Notes under the pieces: generated by a model | Seen by the model: the letters and a program-made list of their open reading frames with translations, nothing else | What the model was told of the DNA's origin: nothing | The model's database searches: none | Shown: piece by piece, positions 45,948 through 56,815 of the stretch | Layout of the letters: each line of letters begins with the position of its first letter | Numbering within the stretch: position 1 is the stretch's first letter | Translations under genes and position numbers: made by a program | NCBI GenBank assembly: GCA_030015575.1 | Contig: JASDDO010000016.1 | Coordinates: forward strand, 67,453,396 to 67,517,395 | Source: Agapanthus africanus | Lineage: Eukaryota > Streptophyta > Magnoliopsida > Asparagales > Amaryllidaceae | DNA length: 64,000 nt | Reading direction: 5' to 3'

Positions 45948-48900
45948 ACGACAAGCTGGGAGCCACCGTAGACTCGTAGCCGACGGATTTCCATTTATAC
46001 GGCAAGCTTCAAACCAGCTATCAGAGCTTCATACTCAGCTTCATTGTTTGTCCGAGGCTCGGTGAGAGCAAAAGAACGCCGTAGGGTTCCCATTGATGGT
46101 GTGATGAACCCCAATCCTATCCCTGCTTTTATCTCCGGGACGCTTGATTTACTGGAGGTCCTTATTGACGAGGCTCCATCGAAGTAGAGCTCCCAACATG
46201 GCTCATCTTCCTCGAGGTGCAGCACTTGTTCATCGGGTAACTCACAATTTAGCGGCGACCCTTCTGGTATGGGATGAGCGGCGAGAAAGTCTGCAATAGC
46301 TTGCCCTTTTACTGCTTTCTGAGGGGTATAAACTATGTCAAACTCAAGTAGCATGACAGCCCATCTTACCATTCTGCCGGCTAGGCTTGCTTTGGTCATC
46401 AAATGTTTGAGCGGGTCGACCTTGGAGATCAGCATAACCCGATGAGCGAGCAAATAGTGCCTCAGCTTCTTCACAGCAAATATTAGAGCCAGGCATTGCT
46501 TTTCGATTGGGGAGTAGTTGTGTTCCGCCCCGACTAAAGTTCGACTGAGGTAGTAGAGGGAATTTTCTTTTCCCTCCTCGTTATTCTGGGCAAGGAGTGC
46601 ACCGAGTGACTCATCCAGCGCGGCAGTGTAGAGAATCAGCGGTTTATTTGGAATGGGAGCGGCCAGCACTGGAGGGTGCAACAAGTATTGTTTGATGCTT
46701 TCGAACGCTACTTGACATTCGGCATCCCAAATAAAAGGACCTTCTTTCTTCATGAGCTTTGAGAAGGGCCTACATCTCCCCGATAAATTTGAGATAAACC
46801 TCCGTATATAAGCAAGCTTGCCTTGGAAAGATTTTAGCTGCGTCAGACTCTTCGGAGGGGGAATCTCCATGATGGCATTTATCTTTGATGGGTCAACTTC
46901 AATCCCTCGATGTCGGACTATGAAGCCCAGGAATTTTCCCGATGACACGCCAAAAGCGCACTTCAGAAGATTCATCTTCAGATTGTATTCCCTCAGTCTG
47001 GTGAGAACGGTCCTGAGATCTTGGATATGATCGGCCTTGGCTTTAGTCTTGATGACCAGATCATCAACATAGCATTCGACAACTTTATGGATTAGGTCAT
47101 CAAAGCTATTAGTCATTGCCATTTGATATGTAGCACCTGCGTTCTTCAGTCCGAATGGCATTACCTTGTAGCAATATATTCCGATCGGGGTTCGAAATGC
47201 TGTGTGCTTCTCATCCTCAGGCGACATCTTGATCTGATTATATCCAGACGAGCCATCAATAAAGGTGAACAGTTCGTAATTTAAGGTGTCATCGACCATC
47301 ATTTCCATGACCGGTAGCGGGAAGTCGTCTTTAGGACATGCCTTGTTGAGGTCCCTGAAATCGACACAAACTCGGATCTGCCCATTTTTCTTCTTCACTG
47401 GGACTATGCATGCGATCCAGTCTGCATATTTCTCTTCCCTGATGAAGCCGGCATCGATGAGTTTCTTGGTTTCCTCGATGACCTTTTCTTCCAACTCCCT
47501 TCTCATTCTTCGAGGAGCTTGTTTGACTGGCTTAGCATCAGGAGATATAGCCAGCTTATGCACGGCTACCTCAGGGGAAAGGCCAGGCATTTCTTTGTAC
47601 GTCCACGCGAAGCAGTCGACGAACTCACGCAGCAGGGCAAGTATCTGCTCTTTCATTTCCTCCGACAAGAGTGAGCTGATGTAGGTCGGCCTTGGATTAT
47701 CGGGCGTTCCTAAGTCAATCTCGGTTAGCTCATCAAAGGTTGCTTGTCCTCCATCTTCGAGCTCTTGAGGAGCTTCTTCTGGCTCGGCTATCTCGTCATC
47801 ATCATTCGATCTTTTGCTGGCCTCACCAACATGGATCATGTAGCACGCTTTGGAATCAGGTTGAATGTAGCCTATGCCCCATCTATCTGGAATTCGTCCA
47901 TCGATGAGTGCTCGGACCTGGGGCGGATACCATAGCCCTTCGTAAAACTTTGCTTCGGACTCCGTTTGATATAACCGGCATCCGCACTTCTTAAAGTATT
48001 CCCGCATCTCGGGCGCATAGTACCTGGGATTGAGGACGGCTCTTATGCCTCTCTCATAGGGAAGGCATGCGACAGAAAGGTCGTCTGGGTGCACAACGGG
48101 GTTTGACCTGTAAAACAGGATGCCCTTCTGTCCATTTTTCCTCCCGGGCACGTAGAAAGTTTTTAGCTGGTCCACGGTAGAGACTGACAATGCGTTGAGC
48201 TCTTTGCACATCCGTTCCGGCACCCTTGTGATGGCCAGGGACCCTTCTGCGACTTCGAAGGTCTCTCGTAGTTTCGCTTGCTGCATGGGGGGCCGATCTG
48301 CACAGCTGTTGCACGGCAGGTCCTCTTCTTCTGACTCTTCAGTGTCACTGCCAAGATGAGGGCGGACTTTGCTGCTAGATGGGCCTTCAGTAACAGATTC
48401 GTCCGTATCGCTGCCGAAATGAGGGCGACTTTTGTGGAAGGACGGGCTTCCAGCGTCGGACTCATCAGTGTCGCTGCCGAAATGCGGGCGCACTTGGGTA
48501 TTTTTGCTTTTGAAAGTGATAGCCGGCGCAGATTTGCTTTTGAGTCTTGGGGCCGTTCTATACTCAGTCAGTTGTGGCTTAGCATTTTGGTGGTTCGTAA
48601 AGTATCGAGAATCTTCATATCGGACTTCATGCACACCGAACGGCTGGATGTCTCCGTCAATGCGTCTTTCTTCGCCATTTTTAGTATACTTCATGCATTG
48701 ATGGAGAGTTGACGGAATGATGCCATAATCGTGGAGCCACGGCCGCCCCAAGAGAATCTTATAAGATGTGTCAGCGTCGATCACGTATATCTTAGCTTCA
48801 GTTTGCAGATCCCTAAATTTGATTGGCAAAGCTATAGACCCCAGAACTTGCTGGCAATTTTGGTTGAAGCCTTGAATGACAATCCTTTTCCTTGACAGGT

Positions 48901-49777
48901 GTCGGACGTCCATTGACAAACTCTTCAGAGTTCGCAAGTTCATGATGTTCACTGAGGACCCCGGATCAATCAATATACGATTAATTCGATCTCCTTCGCT
49001 GTACCCGGTCACGTAAAGCGGCCGATTATGCTCAGCCGTTCCCAGTAGCAAGTCTTCATCCTTAAATGTGACTGCGGCGGCATGCAAAGCGTGCCGGGCT
49101 TCTTTCATATTAATTTCCGCAAAGTGAGCCTGATACCGCTCGGGATTTTGTAGAGCGTGAATGAGAACATCTCTAAGCTCCTTAGATAGGACCAAGGCAT
49201 CGTAGACGCTCAGGGGAGACGGAAGCTTCCGGAGATACGCCAAGACATTATAGTCCACCGAGGAAGGACTTATGTTTTCATCGGCCGGTTCTCTGCCATC
49301 TTCTTCATTAGCGACATGTTTTTCCTTCCCTTTTGGGGCGTTGCCCTGATTTTGCGGTAGAGCCCTGCCGCTTCTGAGCTGGATTTGATTGGCCTTTGTA
49401 GTGAGCTCCTCGTCCTCTTCCGGAAAACAGAGATCATCCTCGGAGTCGCTGCCAAGATGGATGGCGTAGCAGGTCACTACTGGGATCTCTTCATTGGAGT
49501 CTTCTTCTAACTCCTCCAGAATTTCAGCCGCTTGTACAGGGAAGAACTCCTTCAATTGAATCAATGTTCTTTCCTTTTGTTCATATTCTTCGAGGGAATC
49601 GATATATTTTTGAATGGTCGATCTCCCTGCAGACTCTTTTTCGCGCCGAGCTGCACTTTTCTTCTTCTTGAGCTTCTTGGATTTTGAGCCTGATGGAGCC
49701 GCATTGGCAGGTGGACTGGTAGGCTTCTTCTGTCCTTCCCATTCCATCCTGGGTTCTTTCCAAAGTAGCTTTATCAT
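45948..49777 (-). pseudogene. Element B pol, 5' part: protease, RT, RNase H and start of second RNase H
   Basis: The 1260-codon frame starts MIKLLWKEPRMEWEG. Protease (ILIDPGSSVNIM) is near residue 270. An acidic linker with three RPH(F/L)GSDT(D/E)ES repeats follows. RT lies at about residues 750-1000, with VCVDFRDLNKACPKDDFPLP and an intact YVDD in CYVDDLVIK. The RT-linked RNase H is near 1040-1150, where the usual first aspartate motif reads YTAALDESLGALL. A plant-type second RNase H starts at WELYFDGASS (about 1195). A TAA at 45993-45995 replaces the codon after LKLAV, probably CAA changed to TAA. The frame then continues to the F insertion at 45952. Confidence 0.92.
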
Positions 49778-49807
49778 CTTCTTCGTCTTATTAGATATGT
49801 GCGTACT

Positions 49808-51487
49808 CTACGGAGGCCGCGATGAGTCAGTTTCGTTTGTCAGGGCAGCGGGTTCGGCTGTCTGCTCCCAGAAGGCTTCAGCTTCCGTCTGTATAAAGTT
49901 GGCGGTTGCAACTTGATTGTTCACCAACACGCTTTTTGACAGCTCGATCTCTCCAGCCTTGTACTGCTTCTCGACCCAGTCCTTGAAGATATAGCAATCC
50001 TCGATTACATGGCTCACTACTCGGTGGTACGGGCAATACAGGGGATTGTCGGTCATTTTTGCTTCTTGGGGTCTTTTCGACTCCGGCAATTGTAGGCCGT
50101 TGTTCAAGGCATCTTTAAATATCTTGCGGACCTTGTCCCTTCTGAAAGAGTAAACCTTGTTCTTTTTCTCCTCTAGGGAAGGCCCATCTCCTCCCAGCAA
50201 TGGCTTTCGAGACCGGTTGGTTTTGGATTCGCCCGCCCTTCGCTTTTCTTCATTGTCGGAGGCATTGAAGACATTGGTACTGCTGGAACTCCCGCTTCTA
50301 CGGTTGTCGTCCCGCTTGCTTTTCCAGGTTTTGTCTCTCTGAGAGTCCGGCGGGGACTCTTGCTTCGAGCGTTCTAGCATTTGGACTTTCTTGGTTAGCT
50401 CCTGAAATGTCTTGAGGCCCGCTGTACACAAGAATGGGACCATCCAATTGCTGAGGTTTCTAATGAGAAGGCTGACGGACTGGTCCTGCTCCAGCGGCGG
50501 TTCGCACTTGACTGTGAGATTACGCCATCGGGCGATAAAGTCGGTGTTGCTTTCATTCTTTCCCGGCTTGGTCCTCACAAGGTCGACAATGGAGATTTTA
50601 TCACTGACACTCATGAACATTTGCCGAAACAGGGACTCCATTTGGGCAAAGGTAATGACGGACCCGTCCGGTATACTCGCATACCAGTCGAAGGCGACGC
50701 CGGTCAGGCTGTTGACAAACTGACGAAGAAGGAGCGCGTCATTGCCCCCTGTATTTCCGCACGATGCTTTGAAGTGGGCGACGTGCTGGTTTGCATTCCC
50801 CGTTCCATCAAATCTTCCGAACTTAGGAATGACGTAGCCGCTTGGGAACTCAATCAGATCGTACTGAGCGGGATATGGCCGCCCACTACTGCCGATTTCT
50901 TTCTGAGCTTCAGCTTCGGCCACCAATGTTTTAACCTTGCTGGTGACCAAATCCATTATCCGATCCTGTGTTAGCGGGATAGTGCTATCTGGGGCCAAGG
51001 CGTCCCCAGAAGCGGAATGTGGTCGGCTTTCATTCGGCTCGACCAGTCTTGGTCCCAAAGGAACAGGCATTGGCTGCCTCGGATTGTCATCACCCAGCTG
51101 ATTAGTAGCGGCTTGTGCCTGATTGGGAGGCGCTCGAGCAACTTGAGCTGTAAGCTGCATCACCACGTTCGTTAAGTCGTCAATCTTCGAATAGAGCTTG
51201 GCCATCTCTTTATCTTTGCTCCTGAGCCGTTTTCGAAGCTCTTGAAGCAACTCCTGCTCCGCAGTCCTGGGGCGGAAAGTCGGCTCTTCCTCGCTGTCCG
51301 AGCTTGACTCTACATGGACCGAGGGGTCTATCTGCCTATCTTCCTCATCGAGAGGGTTTTCTTCATCCAGCGGGGGCGGCTGTTCTTGGGCTGCGGCAAC
51401 CACATTCAGGCTAGATTGGGCTTGGGATGTGGTGGCCCCGTCCTTGCTTTTGCTGCGAAGGTTGTCGCTGGGGTGCTCGCCCGCCAT
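49808..51487 (-). CDS. Element B Gag
   Basis: The reading frame is open from 51544, but the first ATG is at 51487 (MAGEHPSDNLRSKSKDG). About 560 codons encode an acidic N-terminus, a coiled-coil-like stretch (ELLQELRKRLRSKDKEMAKLYSKIDDL), the retrotransposon gag domain (YVIPKFGRFDGTGNANQHV ... FARWRNLTVKCEPPLEQ-like segment) and a C-terminal CPYHRVVSHVIEDCYIFKDWVE zinc-binding motif typical of this lineage. Gag builds the particle and binds RNA. The stop TAG at 49808-49810 is in the same frame as pol, which restarts 30 bases on. Pol may therefore be made by stop readthrough, or the TAG may be a late mutation. Confidence 0.88.
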   Translation of the reverse strand: MAGEHPSDNLRSKSKDGATTSQAQSSLNVVAAAQEQPPPLDEENPLDEEDRQIDPSVHVESSSDSEEEPTFRPRTAEQELLQELRKRLRSKDKEMAKLYSKIDDLTNVVMQLTAQVARAPPNQAQAATNQLGDDNPRQPMPVPLGPRLVEPNESRPHSASGDALAPDSTIPLTQDRIMDLVTSKVKTLVAEAEAQKEIGSSGRPYPAQYDLIEFPSGYVIPKFGRFDGTGNANQHVAHFKASCGNTGGNDALLLRQFVNSLTGVAFDWYASIPDGSVITFAQMESLFRQMFMSVSDKISIVDLVRTKPGKNESNTDFIARWRNLTVKCEPPLEQDQSVSLLIRNLSNWMVPFLCTAGLKTFQELTKKVQMLERSKQESPPDSQRDKTWKSKRDDNRRSGSSSSTNVFNASDNEEKRRAGESKTNRSRKPLLGGDGPSLEEKKNKVYSFRRDKVRKIFKDALNNGLQLPESKRPQEAKMTDNPLYCPYHRVVSHVIEDCYIFKDWVEKQYKAGEIELSKSVLVNNQVATANFIQTEAEAFWEQTAEPAALTNETDSSRPP

Positions 51488-51540
51488 ATAGACCGTATGG
51501 ATGATATATCCGGCCGTCTTTCTATCATTGGCGGCTGATT

Positions 51541-52398
51541 TCACGGATCGCTGTCTTGACCCCCTTGCTTCGGTAGCTGGTAGTCGATTGAAGGCGGCTG
51601 CCTAACCAGGTTCTTGAATGGTGCTGGCGCTTCTTTTCTGGGTTTGCCCCGCTGCTTTCGTGCGGCACAGAGTGCTTGATAGACTCTTGAAGAGACCGTG
51701 TCATACTTTTTCTGTTGGGGCCGGGACACGTCTCTTTGTGGCACTGTTCGGACCGCTGTCTTCTTGATTCTGGCGGTCATGGCGTTTTTCTGAACCCACT
51801 TCAGAGGCTCGAAGGAATTGCTGATTCTTACGTCCGACTCAGCCGTCGTCGTGGGGCAACCCTGCACTTGGAACTTCACACGATTCCATTTGGCCGAAGC
51901 CTTGGCCCTTTTGTTGGCTCGATACCTGAGCTGCTTCTGCCTTAACTTTTCTGTTCTAAGCACCTGGCAGACTTCGGCTCTTTGGGAAGACGCCGCAGAC
52001 CGGTCGATAGAGGGCCTTGGAGATACGCTTGATTGTGCATTTGTTGGAGTCATCGCCTGAGCTCTTCCGCAACATTTGATGTTGCCCTTCGCATCGGAAG
52101 TCTTTCCCCCAGCTAGAGCGCCAGGGAGTCGTTCAGACACCATCTTAAGTTTTGGTTGTGGTGCCTTAGCAATCACAACATTCGACCTCTTGCCCCTTGG
52201 GACCGACTTGACCACTTGTTCCGCCGGGATTTCCGCCAGATGAGCGCTTCCGGCAGGGTAGATGATGACGGAACCAAACTGGCGGGGTGGTTCCTCCCAC
52301 TGTCGGCTGAGGCTTGCGGGGAGAACCACACGAGCGTTGATCTTGACCACGTACGGAATCGGGGTTGCATTGGAAGTTGAATTCGTCTGGGGAGACAT
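51541..52398 (-). CDS. Element B ORF1, unknown protein upstream of gag
   Basis: The 285-codon frame starts MSPQTNSTSNATPIPYVVKI and ends KQGGQDSDP, with its TGA at the point where the gag frame opens. I do not recognise a domain. The protein is strongly basic: residues around 150-250 are rich in lysine and arginine (for example EKLRQKQLRYRANKRAKASA). It also has proline-rich and glutamine-rich parts. No signal peptide or membrane segment is seen. An additional ORF before gag is known in Ogre-type Tat elements, where its function is also unknown. It is in a different frame from gag, so it is either translated separately or reached by splicing. That it is open over 285 codons in a partly mutated element supports it being real. 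Confidence 0.7.
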   Translation of the reverse strand: MSPQTNSTSNATPIPYVVKINARVVLPASLSRQWEEPPRQFGSVIIYPAGSAHLAEIPAEQVVKSVPRGKRSNVVIAKAPQPKLKMVSERLPGALAGGKTSDAKGNIKCCGRAQAMTPTNAQSSVSPRPSIDRSAASSQRAEVCQVLRTEKLRQKQLRYRANKRAKASAKWNRVKFQVQGCPTTTAESDVRISNSFEPLKWVQKNAMTARIKKTAVRTVPQRDVSRPQQKKYDTVSSRVYQALCAARKQRGKPRKEAPAPFKNLVRQPPSIDYQLPKQGGQDSDP

Positions 52399-52513
52399 TG
52401 TCGTCGAAGGTTGGTTGCTGCACGGAAAAAGAAATCATTTCAGTATAAGCAATCGATATGTATATTGATTGAGTTCGCATGAACGTTTAACCCGAAATAT
52501 GGGAGGAGAGATT
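52399..52513 (-). other. Element B short leader
   Basis: About 115 bases between the primer site and ORF1. No structure or motif stands out. Confidence 0.5.
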
Positions 52514-52534
52514 GTTCCCACCGGGCGTGCCAGA
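52514..52534 (-). other. Element B primer-binding site
   Basis: On the minus strand it reads TCTGGCACGCCCGGTGGGAA, next to the LTR edge at 52538. It is not the initiator-Met type used by the other elements. The TGGCACGCCCGGTGGG form is usual for Tat-like elements. I do not assign the tRNA. Confidence 0.72.
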
Positions 52535-52537
52535 ATC

Positions 52538-54084
52538 TGTAGGGTGTTTTTTGTCACCCCATTGAGATGGGAATACGCGCGCACTTGTCAGGCGTACTAC
52601 AGATTCCCCCTGCCTAGGGTAGGCCGGGGTTTAATGATAGTGGGGATCCGAATCTCCGGCAGCCGCGAACTAAGCTGCCGTTAATTACCCCCCGCCTTTG
52701 GGGCGGGGAACCTCCGATTGACGGGTCAAACTAGTCATGCGAACTCAATGTGCAGTGTACGTGTGTTGTTGTTTAGGAGGGGGGTTTGAATATATCGGGA
52801 GCCGCGAAATTTTTTCTAACAGGGACAGTGTCGTGGAGTATGTGTATGTGTACATTTGTATACATATGTATATATATACATGCATATATAAATAAAGGGG
52901 AAAAAGACATCCAAAGGATGCGTGGGGCCAGCGCCTAGGCGCTCGAGCGCAAGCGCGCCACGTGTCGGCACGTGGGCGCTTTGCGCTCGAGCGCAGAGTG
53001 CTGGAGCGCAGCGCGCCCCGTGTCGGCACGTGGGCGCTTTGCGCTCAGACGCTGAGCGCTTGGGCGCAAGCACGCCACGTGTCGGCACGTGGGCGACTTG
53101 CGTTCGAGCGCTTGTGCTTGAGCTTGAGCGCAAGAGCGCCACGCGTCGGCACGGGGGCGACTTGTGCTCGAGCGCTTGCGCTGGAGCGCAAGAGCGCCAC
53201 GTGTCGGCACGGGGGCGACTTGCGCTCGAGCGCTTGCGCTGGAGCGCAAGCGCGCCACGTGTCGGCACGCGGGCGCTCTACGCTTAAGCGCTGTGCGCTT
53301 GAGCGCAAGCGCACCACGTATCGGCACGCGGGCGCTCTGCGCTTGAGCGCCGGCGAGAAAAAGAGGCTTTTAGCCTGAAAAAATTTCTCAGAAGAGAAAT
53401 CAGAGAGGAGTTGGACTCCTGAGTGTGTTTTTCTTCTTTTTTGGGGGTTTAGTGAAAGATGTTCTTCATCTTCCTCCTCTGTTTGCTGGATCTTGAAGAT
53501 CAAGAGATGTGGGATTTTTTTTAAAAATCTCCTCTTTTTGAGATCTGATGGAAGATCTGAGTTCCCCTTTATGGGTTTTATGGTGAAAAACTATTTTGTT
53601 TTATAAAAAGAAGAGTAAAACTCTTGATTTAATTCAAGAGAAAGAAGAAGGCTTTGGAACCTTGAAGAAGGAGAAAGATCCCAGATCTGGAAAATTTTTT
53701 TAGAGAGATAAAAAGTTGTTGGGATATTTCATTATCCTTGCCTTTATAGGCTATACACTTTACACATAGCCCCTTGGGCTTCACAAAATGGCATTTTGCC
53801 TATCCCATGGCTCATGTGCCATTTCTTTTTGCACATAAGCCATGGGCTTTTCAAAAATTTGGCTTTATGCCTATTTTTCTTACATTTATCCAAAAATAAA
53901 ATAAAAGTAATACAACAAAATTATTTATTATAAAATTTTTATCTTGGCATGGGGGGAGGCCGGCCGCTTCATGTTCGGGCTCGACCCGGGCATGGGTCCA
54001 CTGGATCTGGGCTTGGGCCCACTTGGCTTGGGGTTGACTTTGATTTTGATTTGGTCAACCAGGGTGTAAATTTTTACCCCAACA
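52538..54084 (-). mobile_element. Element B 5' LTR (1547 bp)
   Basis: It starts TGTAGGGTGTTTTTTGTC on the plus strand and ends ACCCCAACA. On the element strand, the GC-rich G-box array (52930-53360) lies upstream of an AT-rich stretch at 52855-52896, a likely promoter region. The best TATAAATA match there (52882-52896) reads on the plus strand, so transcription direction is not settled by sequence. Confidence 0.92.
52930..53360. repeat. G-box/ABRE-like tandem array, 7 copies (B 5' LTR)
   Basis: It has the same units as 9255-9795 but seven GCCACGTGT-type cores instead of nine. Unit variants are CCCCGTGT, CCACGCGT and CCACGTAT. Many cores read CACGTGGC on the element strand and sit in a larger inverted repeat CCACGTGTCGGCACGTGG. 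Confidence 0.85.
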
Positions 54085-54089
54085 AAGGG
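54085..54089. other. Target-site duplication of element B (right)
   Basis: aaggg follows CCCCAACA and is followed by TTGTTTATGG, where A's 5' LTR continues. Confidence 0.93.
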
Positions 54090-56377
54090 TTGTTTATGGA
54101 AAAATATGATTTGAAGCATTGTAATGTATTATAATTAAAATGATTGTGGTTAACTAGTTATGCGGTTACTTATGCTAGGTTGTAATCCCTTTTGTCGTGT
54201 CGAATGTTGGTGCTTGCTTGTCTTACTAAATTTTGTGGTGATGTATGTGCGACATCGTGATGTTATATTTTTGGCATATCCTATGACTTTTAGGATGTGT
54301 GAGTGCGAATTTTTGAGTAGGCAGGTTTTAGCTTTGCTGGGCGACCAAATCGACGATTTTAGTTAGTTTTTGCGATTTTCGCGTGTGTTCCGCGCACCTC
54401 CTGCACGTTGTACCTAGCTTGTGAACTATGGTATTTTCGTTTGGGATTTGCGTTGTTCTTGATATGTAACCTTATGTTTGTATTGATGTAAATTCCAGGT
54501 TCGGTCGCGGAGACGTCAGACGCGGCACGAAAGGGGAAAGCGGTGATTGGACGTGACTAGCTAGGGATTCCGGTGAGTAGATGTAACATCTACGGGGGAC
54601 TATCGTTGGATGGCGCAAGTCGCCCGATAGTTTTAGTAGCTTAAAAAGATTCTTAGTAATGTTAGTAATTAGGGGTGTAATACTTGTATGATTATTTGCT
54701 ACATTCATGCCTTATATTGACATACATATACGAACCCATTCTATAGGACACCTGCACCATTGCCAGGGTTTTTATATGCACTACGAGCACTATTCATGCT
54801 TACACACACACCCTGGTAATTGCCATGCCACCACACTAGATAACCTATAATCTGAAATCTTTTTCTCTAATTAATACTTAAATTTGTGCTATTGCCTTTA
54901 ATTCCTTAAAATGAAATCGTAGGATTGCTATTCATGTGCATGTACCTCATCATATTATTTGTTCATGCCTAGTCTATTAATCACACATCGCAACTTGATT
55001 ATTGATACCATATGCATTTATTATCATTGACATATGCACTTATGAGGATTTCTTGAGATTTTATGATATTCTGGATTTCGGGGGAAAGCCGCAAAATTTC
55101 TAAACTTATTATATTTTTTTTAAAATATGTAAATTGCGGTTTTCTAGTGATGTAAGTGTCGTCCACTATGAGTTTGCTGTGGTTTTCGAGACCCGTTTCG
55201 AGGAGTTGGATGAACCGTCTCGGGTACATGGTGGGCCCGGTAAGGTACCCCGGGGCAAGAAACTCGTGTTGCTGACGATGAGCCTGGCAGGGGACGGATT
55301 ACCTACCGGCGACTGTTTGGGACGGCGGATATCCAGAGGATACCGACCGTGGCCGCGAGATGATGAGATATTGATATTGAGATGGGTCAGCCGGATGGCT
55401 GAGGCCAGAGATACTATGACATGGATATATGAGATTTGTGATAGTTTTGAGGTGTCGTTGCTGGACACAGGTTCTTGTTGATTCTATTGGTATTGTGCTG
55501 GTATTTCAAAAGAGGTTCCTAAGGGAAAAACATGATTCTTATACTTACACATTCAGATCATGAGTTGATTCGCATTGCATTCATACCTGCTAGTATATTC
55601 ATATTGCATACATACCTGCTATTATGTCCTGCCTTACCTGTATTTTAGATGCCAGGATACTTGTGTGCATGCTTTCGATAGCCTGTGTAGATGTTATTTA
55701 TTAATCACGAGTTGGCAACTCACCCCCGTTGTGCCACAGCCTTTTGCAGGTCCGCTCCGTCAGTACAGTAGCGGCCGGCGCACTTGTTTCTTTTCCCTCT
55801 TTTGCCTGGACTCGAGGTTTTGCTCTTAGGTGGGTTATATTATTTTTTTTTTGTACCACCTTGTATATTCTTATATCTAGTGTACTCCATCTACTGTATC
55901 TACCAGTATTGTTGTATATTGACCTAGAGATGAGACTGTGAGATTTGTGGACTTTTTGCTGTATTTTGGGGTCGAGCTCACTTGAGTCGACGTGCTGTTT
56001 TTCTCATGCTTCTTTATGATTAATTTGCATGTTGTTGTTTTATATTGCCTGGGATTTGTGACCGCCTTGTGGCGAAGAGCTAGCTCCCGCTTGGGGATGC
56101 CATATTTGTTGGGTTTATATATATTCTTGTTGTACCCATTTTGGGGGCCAGTATTTACAAAGGAGACTCTGCCGAAATTTTCGGAAAAATTGATATTGTT
56201 TTTAAAAAGGGTTGATATGAATTATTTGATAAACTCGCTTTCAATTGATTGGTTTTTCCTTCACTCTTTTGCTTTTTGGTTTTGGTTTCTGGGCTTTGGC
56301 TTACTTATTTTACGGACGCCTTGAGACGTTTCGTAAACTTAAGTGCCAGTCACGTCCGTACCCTGCGGGTCGTGACA
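54090..56377 (+). mobile_element. Element A 5' LTR, second part
   Basis: It matches the 3' LTR from about 62524 to the window end with many substitutions and several indels. A ~27-bp stretch around 62630-62655 (CGCAAAATGGCGATGTTGCG) is missing here. It holds the 34-bp box at 55706-55739 and the block ending CTCTGCCGAAATTTTC at 56131-56181, and ends CGGGTCGTGACA. No gene is seen; a ~115-codon frame at 55134-55481 is also open in the other LTR but has no known domain. Confidence 0.9.
55706..55739 (+). promoter_or_regulatory. Conserved 34-bp LTR box (A copy)
   Basis: Identical to 171-204 in G, and followed by CTTTTGCAGG. Confidence 0.7.
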
Positions 56378-56380
56378 AAG

Positions 56381-56395
56381 TTGGTATCAAAGCGA
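56381..56395 (+). other. Element A primer-binding site
   Basis: TTGGTATCAAAGCGA, three bases after the LTR, matches initiator tRNA-Met with one change (the usual form is TATCAGAGC). Confidence 0.85.
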
Positions 56396-56612
56396 TAGGT
56401 TTTACCTTTTTGAGTGTAGGATGACCCTTGGTAGATGGAGTAAGTGACTTAAGTAGGGTAACGTAGCGTTTGTATGTCCGCGGCATACTTGCGATACGGT
56501 ACTCCGCCTAAGTGACTTTAGGATATACTTGCTTGAAATTCCTTCTTCAATTCCGTGTATCCTATGATCCTATTGCACTGTTCTTATTATCCGTTTTCCT
56601 GTAACAGCCACT
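56396..56612 (+). other. Element A leader
   Basis: About 220 bases. The GTATGTCCGCGGCATACTTG segment and its flanks match the leader of C. It is probably a packaging or priming region. Confidence 0.7.
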
Positions 56613-56815
56613 ATGCCGCCGAAGGCTACGAGGGCACAGAGGGCTGCCGCCCGAGACGAGATTCGAGCTGGCTCGTCCGAGACTATGACTGAGCAGGGTG
56701 GTATGCCTACGCCGCAGGGACAGACCGATCCACCTTCCCCAGGCCGTATGGATAGGCTCGAGACTGGTATGGAGGAGTTGCGACAGATGATGGGGGCATG
56801 CAGGAGCTACGTTAG
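56613..56815 (+). pseudogene. Element A gag N-terminal tail, frame-broken
   Basis: It starts MPPKATRAQRAAARDEIRAG and runs about 65 codons with LETGMEELRQMMGA near the end. A one-base change in the G run at 56791-56795 puts it out of phase with the main frame. In the main frame, MQELR is followed by TAG (56813-56815), probably CAG changed to TAG, and then by [11 protein letters not shown]. The tail therefore no longer connects to the rest of Gag without repair. Confidence 0.82.

Larger units (their letters stand above)
8805..54084 (-). mobile_element. Element B: Tat-lineage Ty3/gypsy retrotransposon with nested C, D and F
   Basis: Termini are TGTAGGGTG and CCCCAACA, with TSD aaggg. The element runs on the minus strand: 5' LTR 52538-54084, primer site, ORF1, gag, pol (interrupted by F), a repeat-rich 3' region, polypurine tract, and 3' LTR (8805-10067 plus 31264-31705, interrupted by C). 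Without nested elements it is about 13.9 kb. A second RNase H after the RT-linked one, and the absence of a chromodomain, place it in Tat. The extra ORF before gag recalls the Ogre-type arrangement within Tat. Confidence 0.92.

Noticed and set aside
55134-55481. 115-codon frame open in both LTRs of A
   Set aside because: It is open in both copies because the copies are homologous. No domain, and the frame on the opposite strand is open as well.
56378-56400. Possible tRNA-Met gene fragment
   Set aside because: Only the short primer-complementary part is present next to an LTR. The same holds for 6322, 24270, 27115 and 43665.
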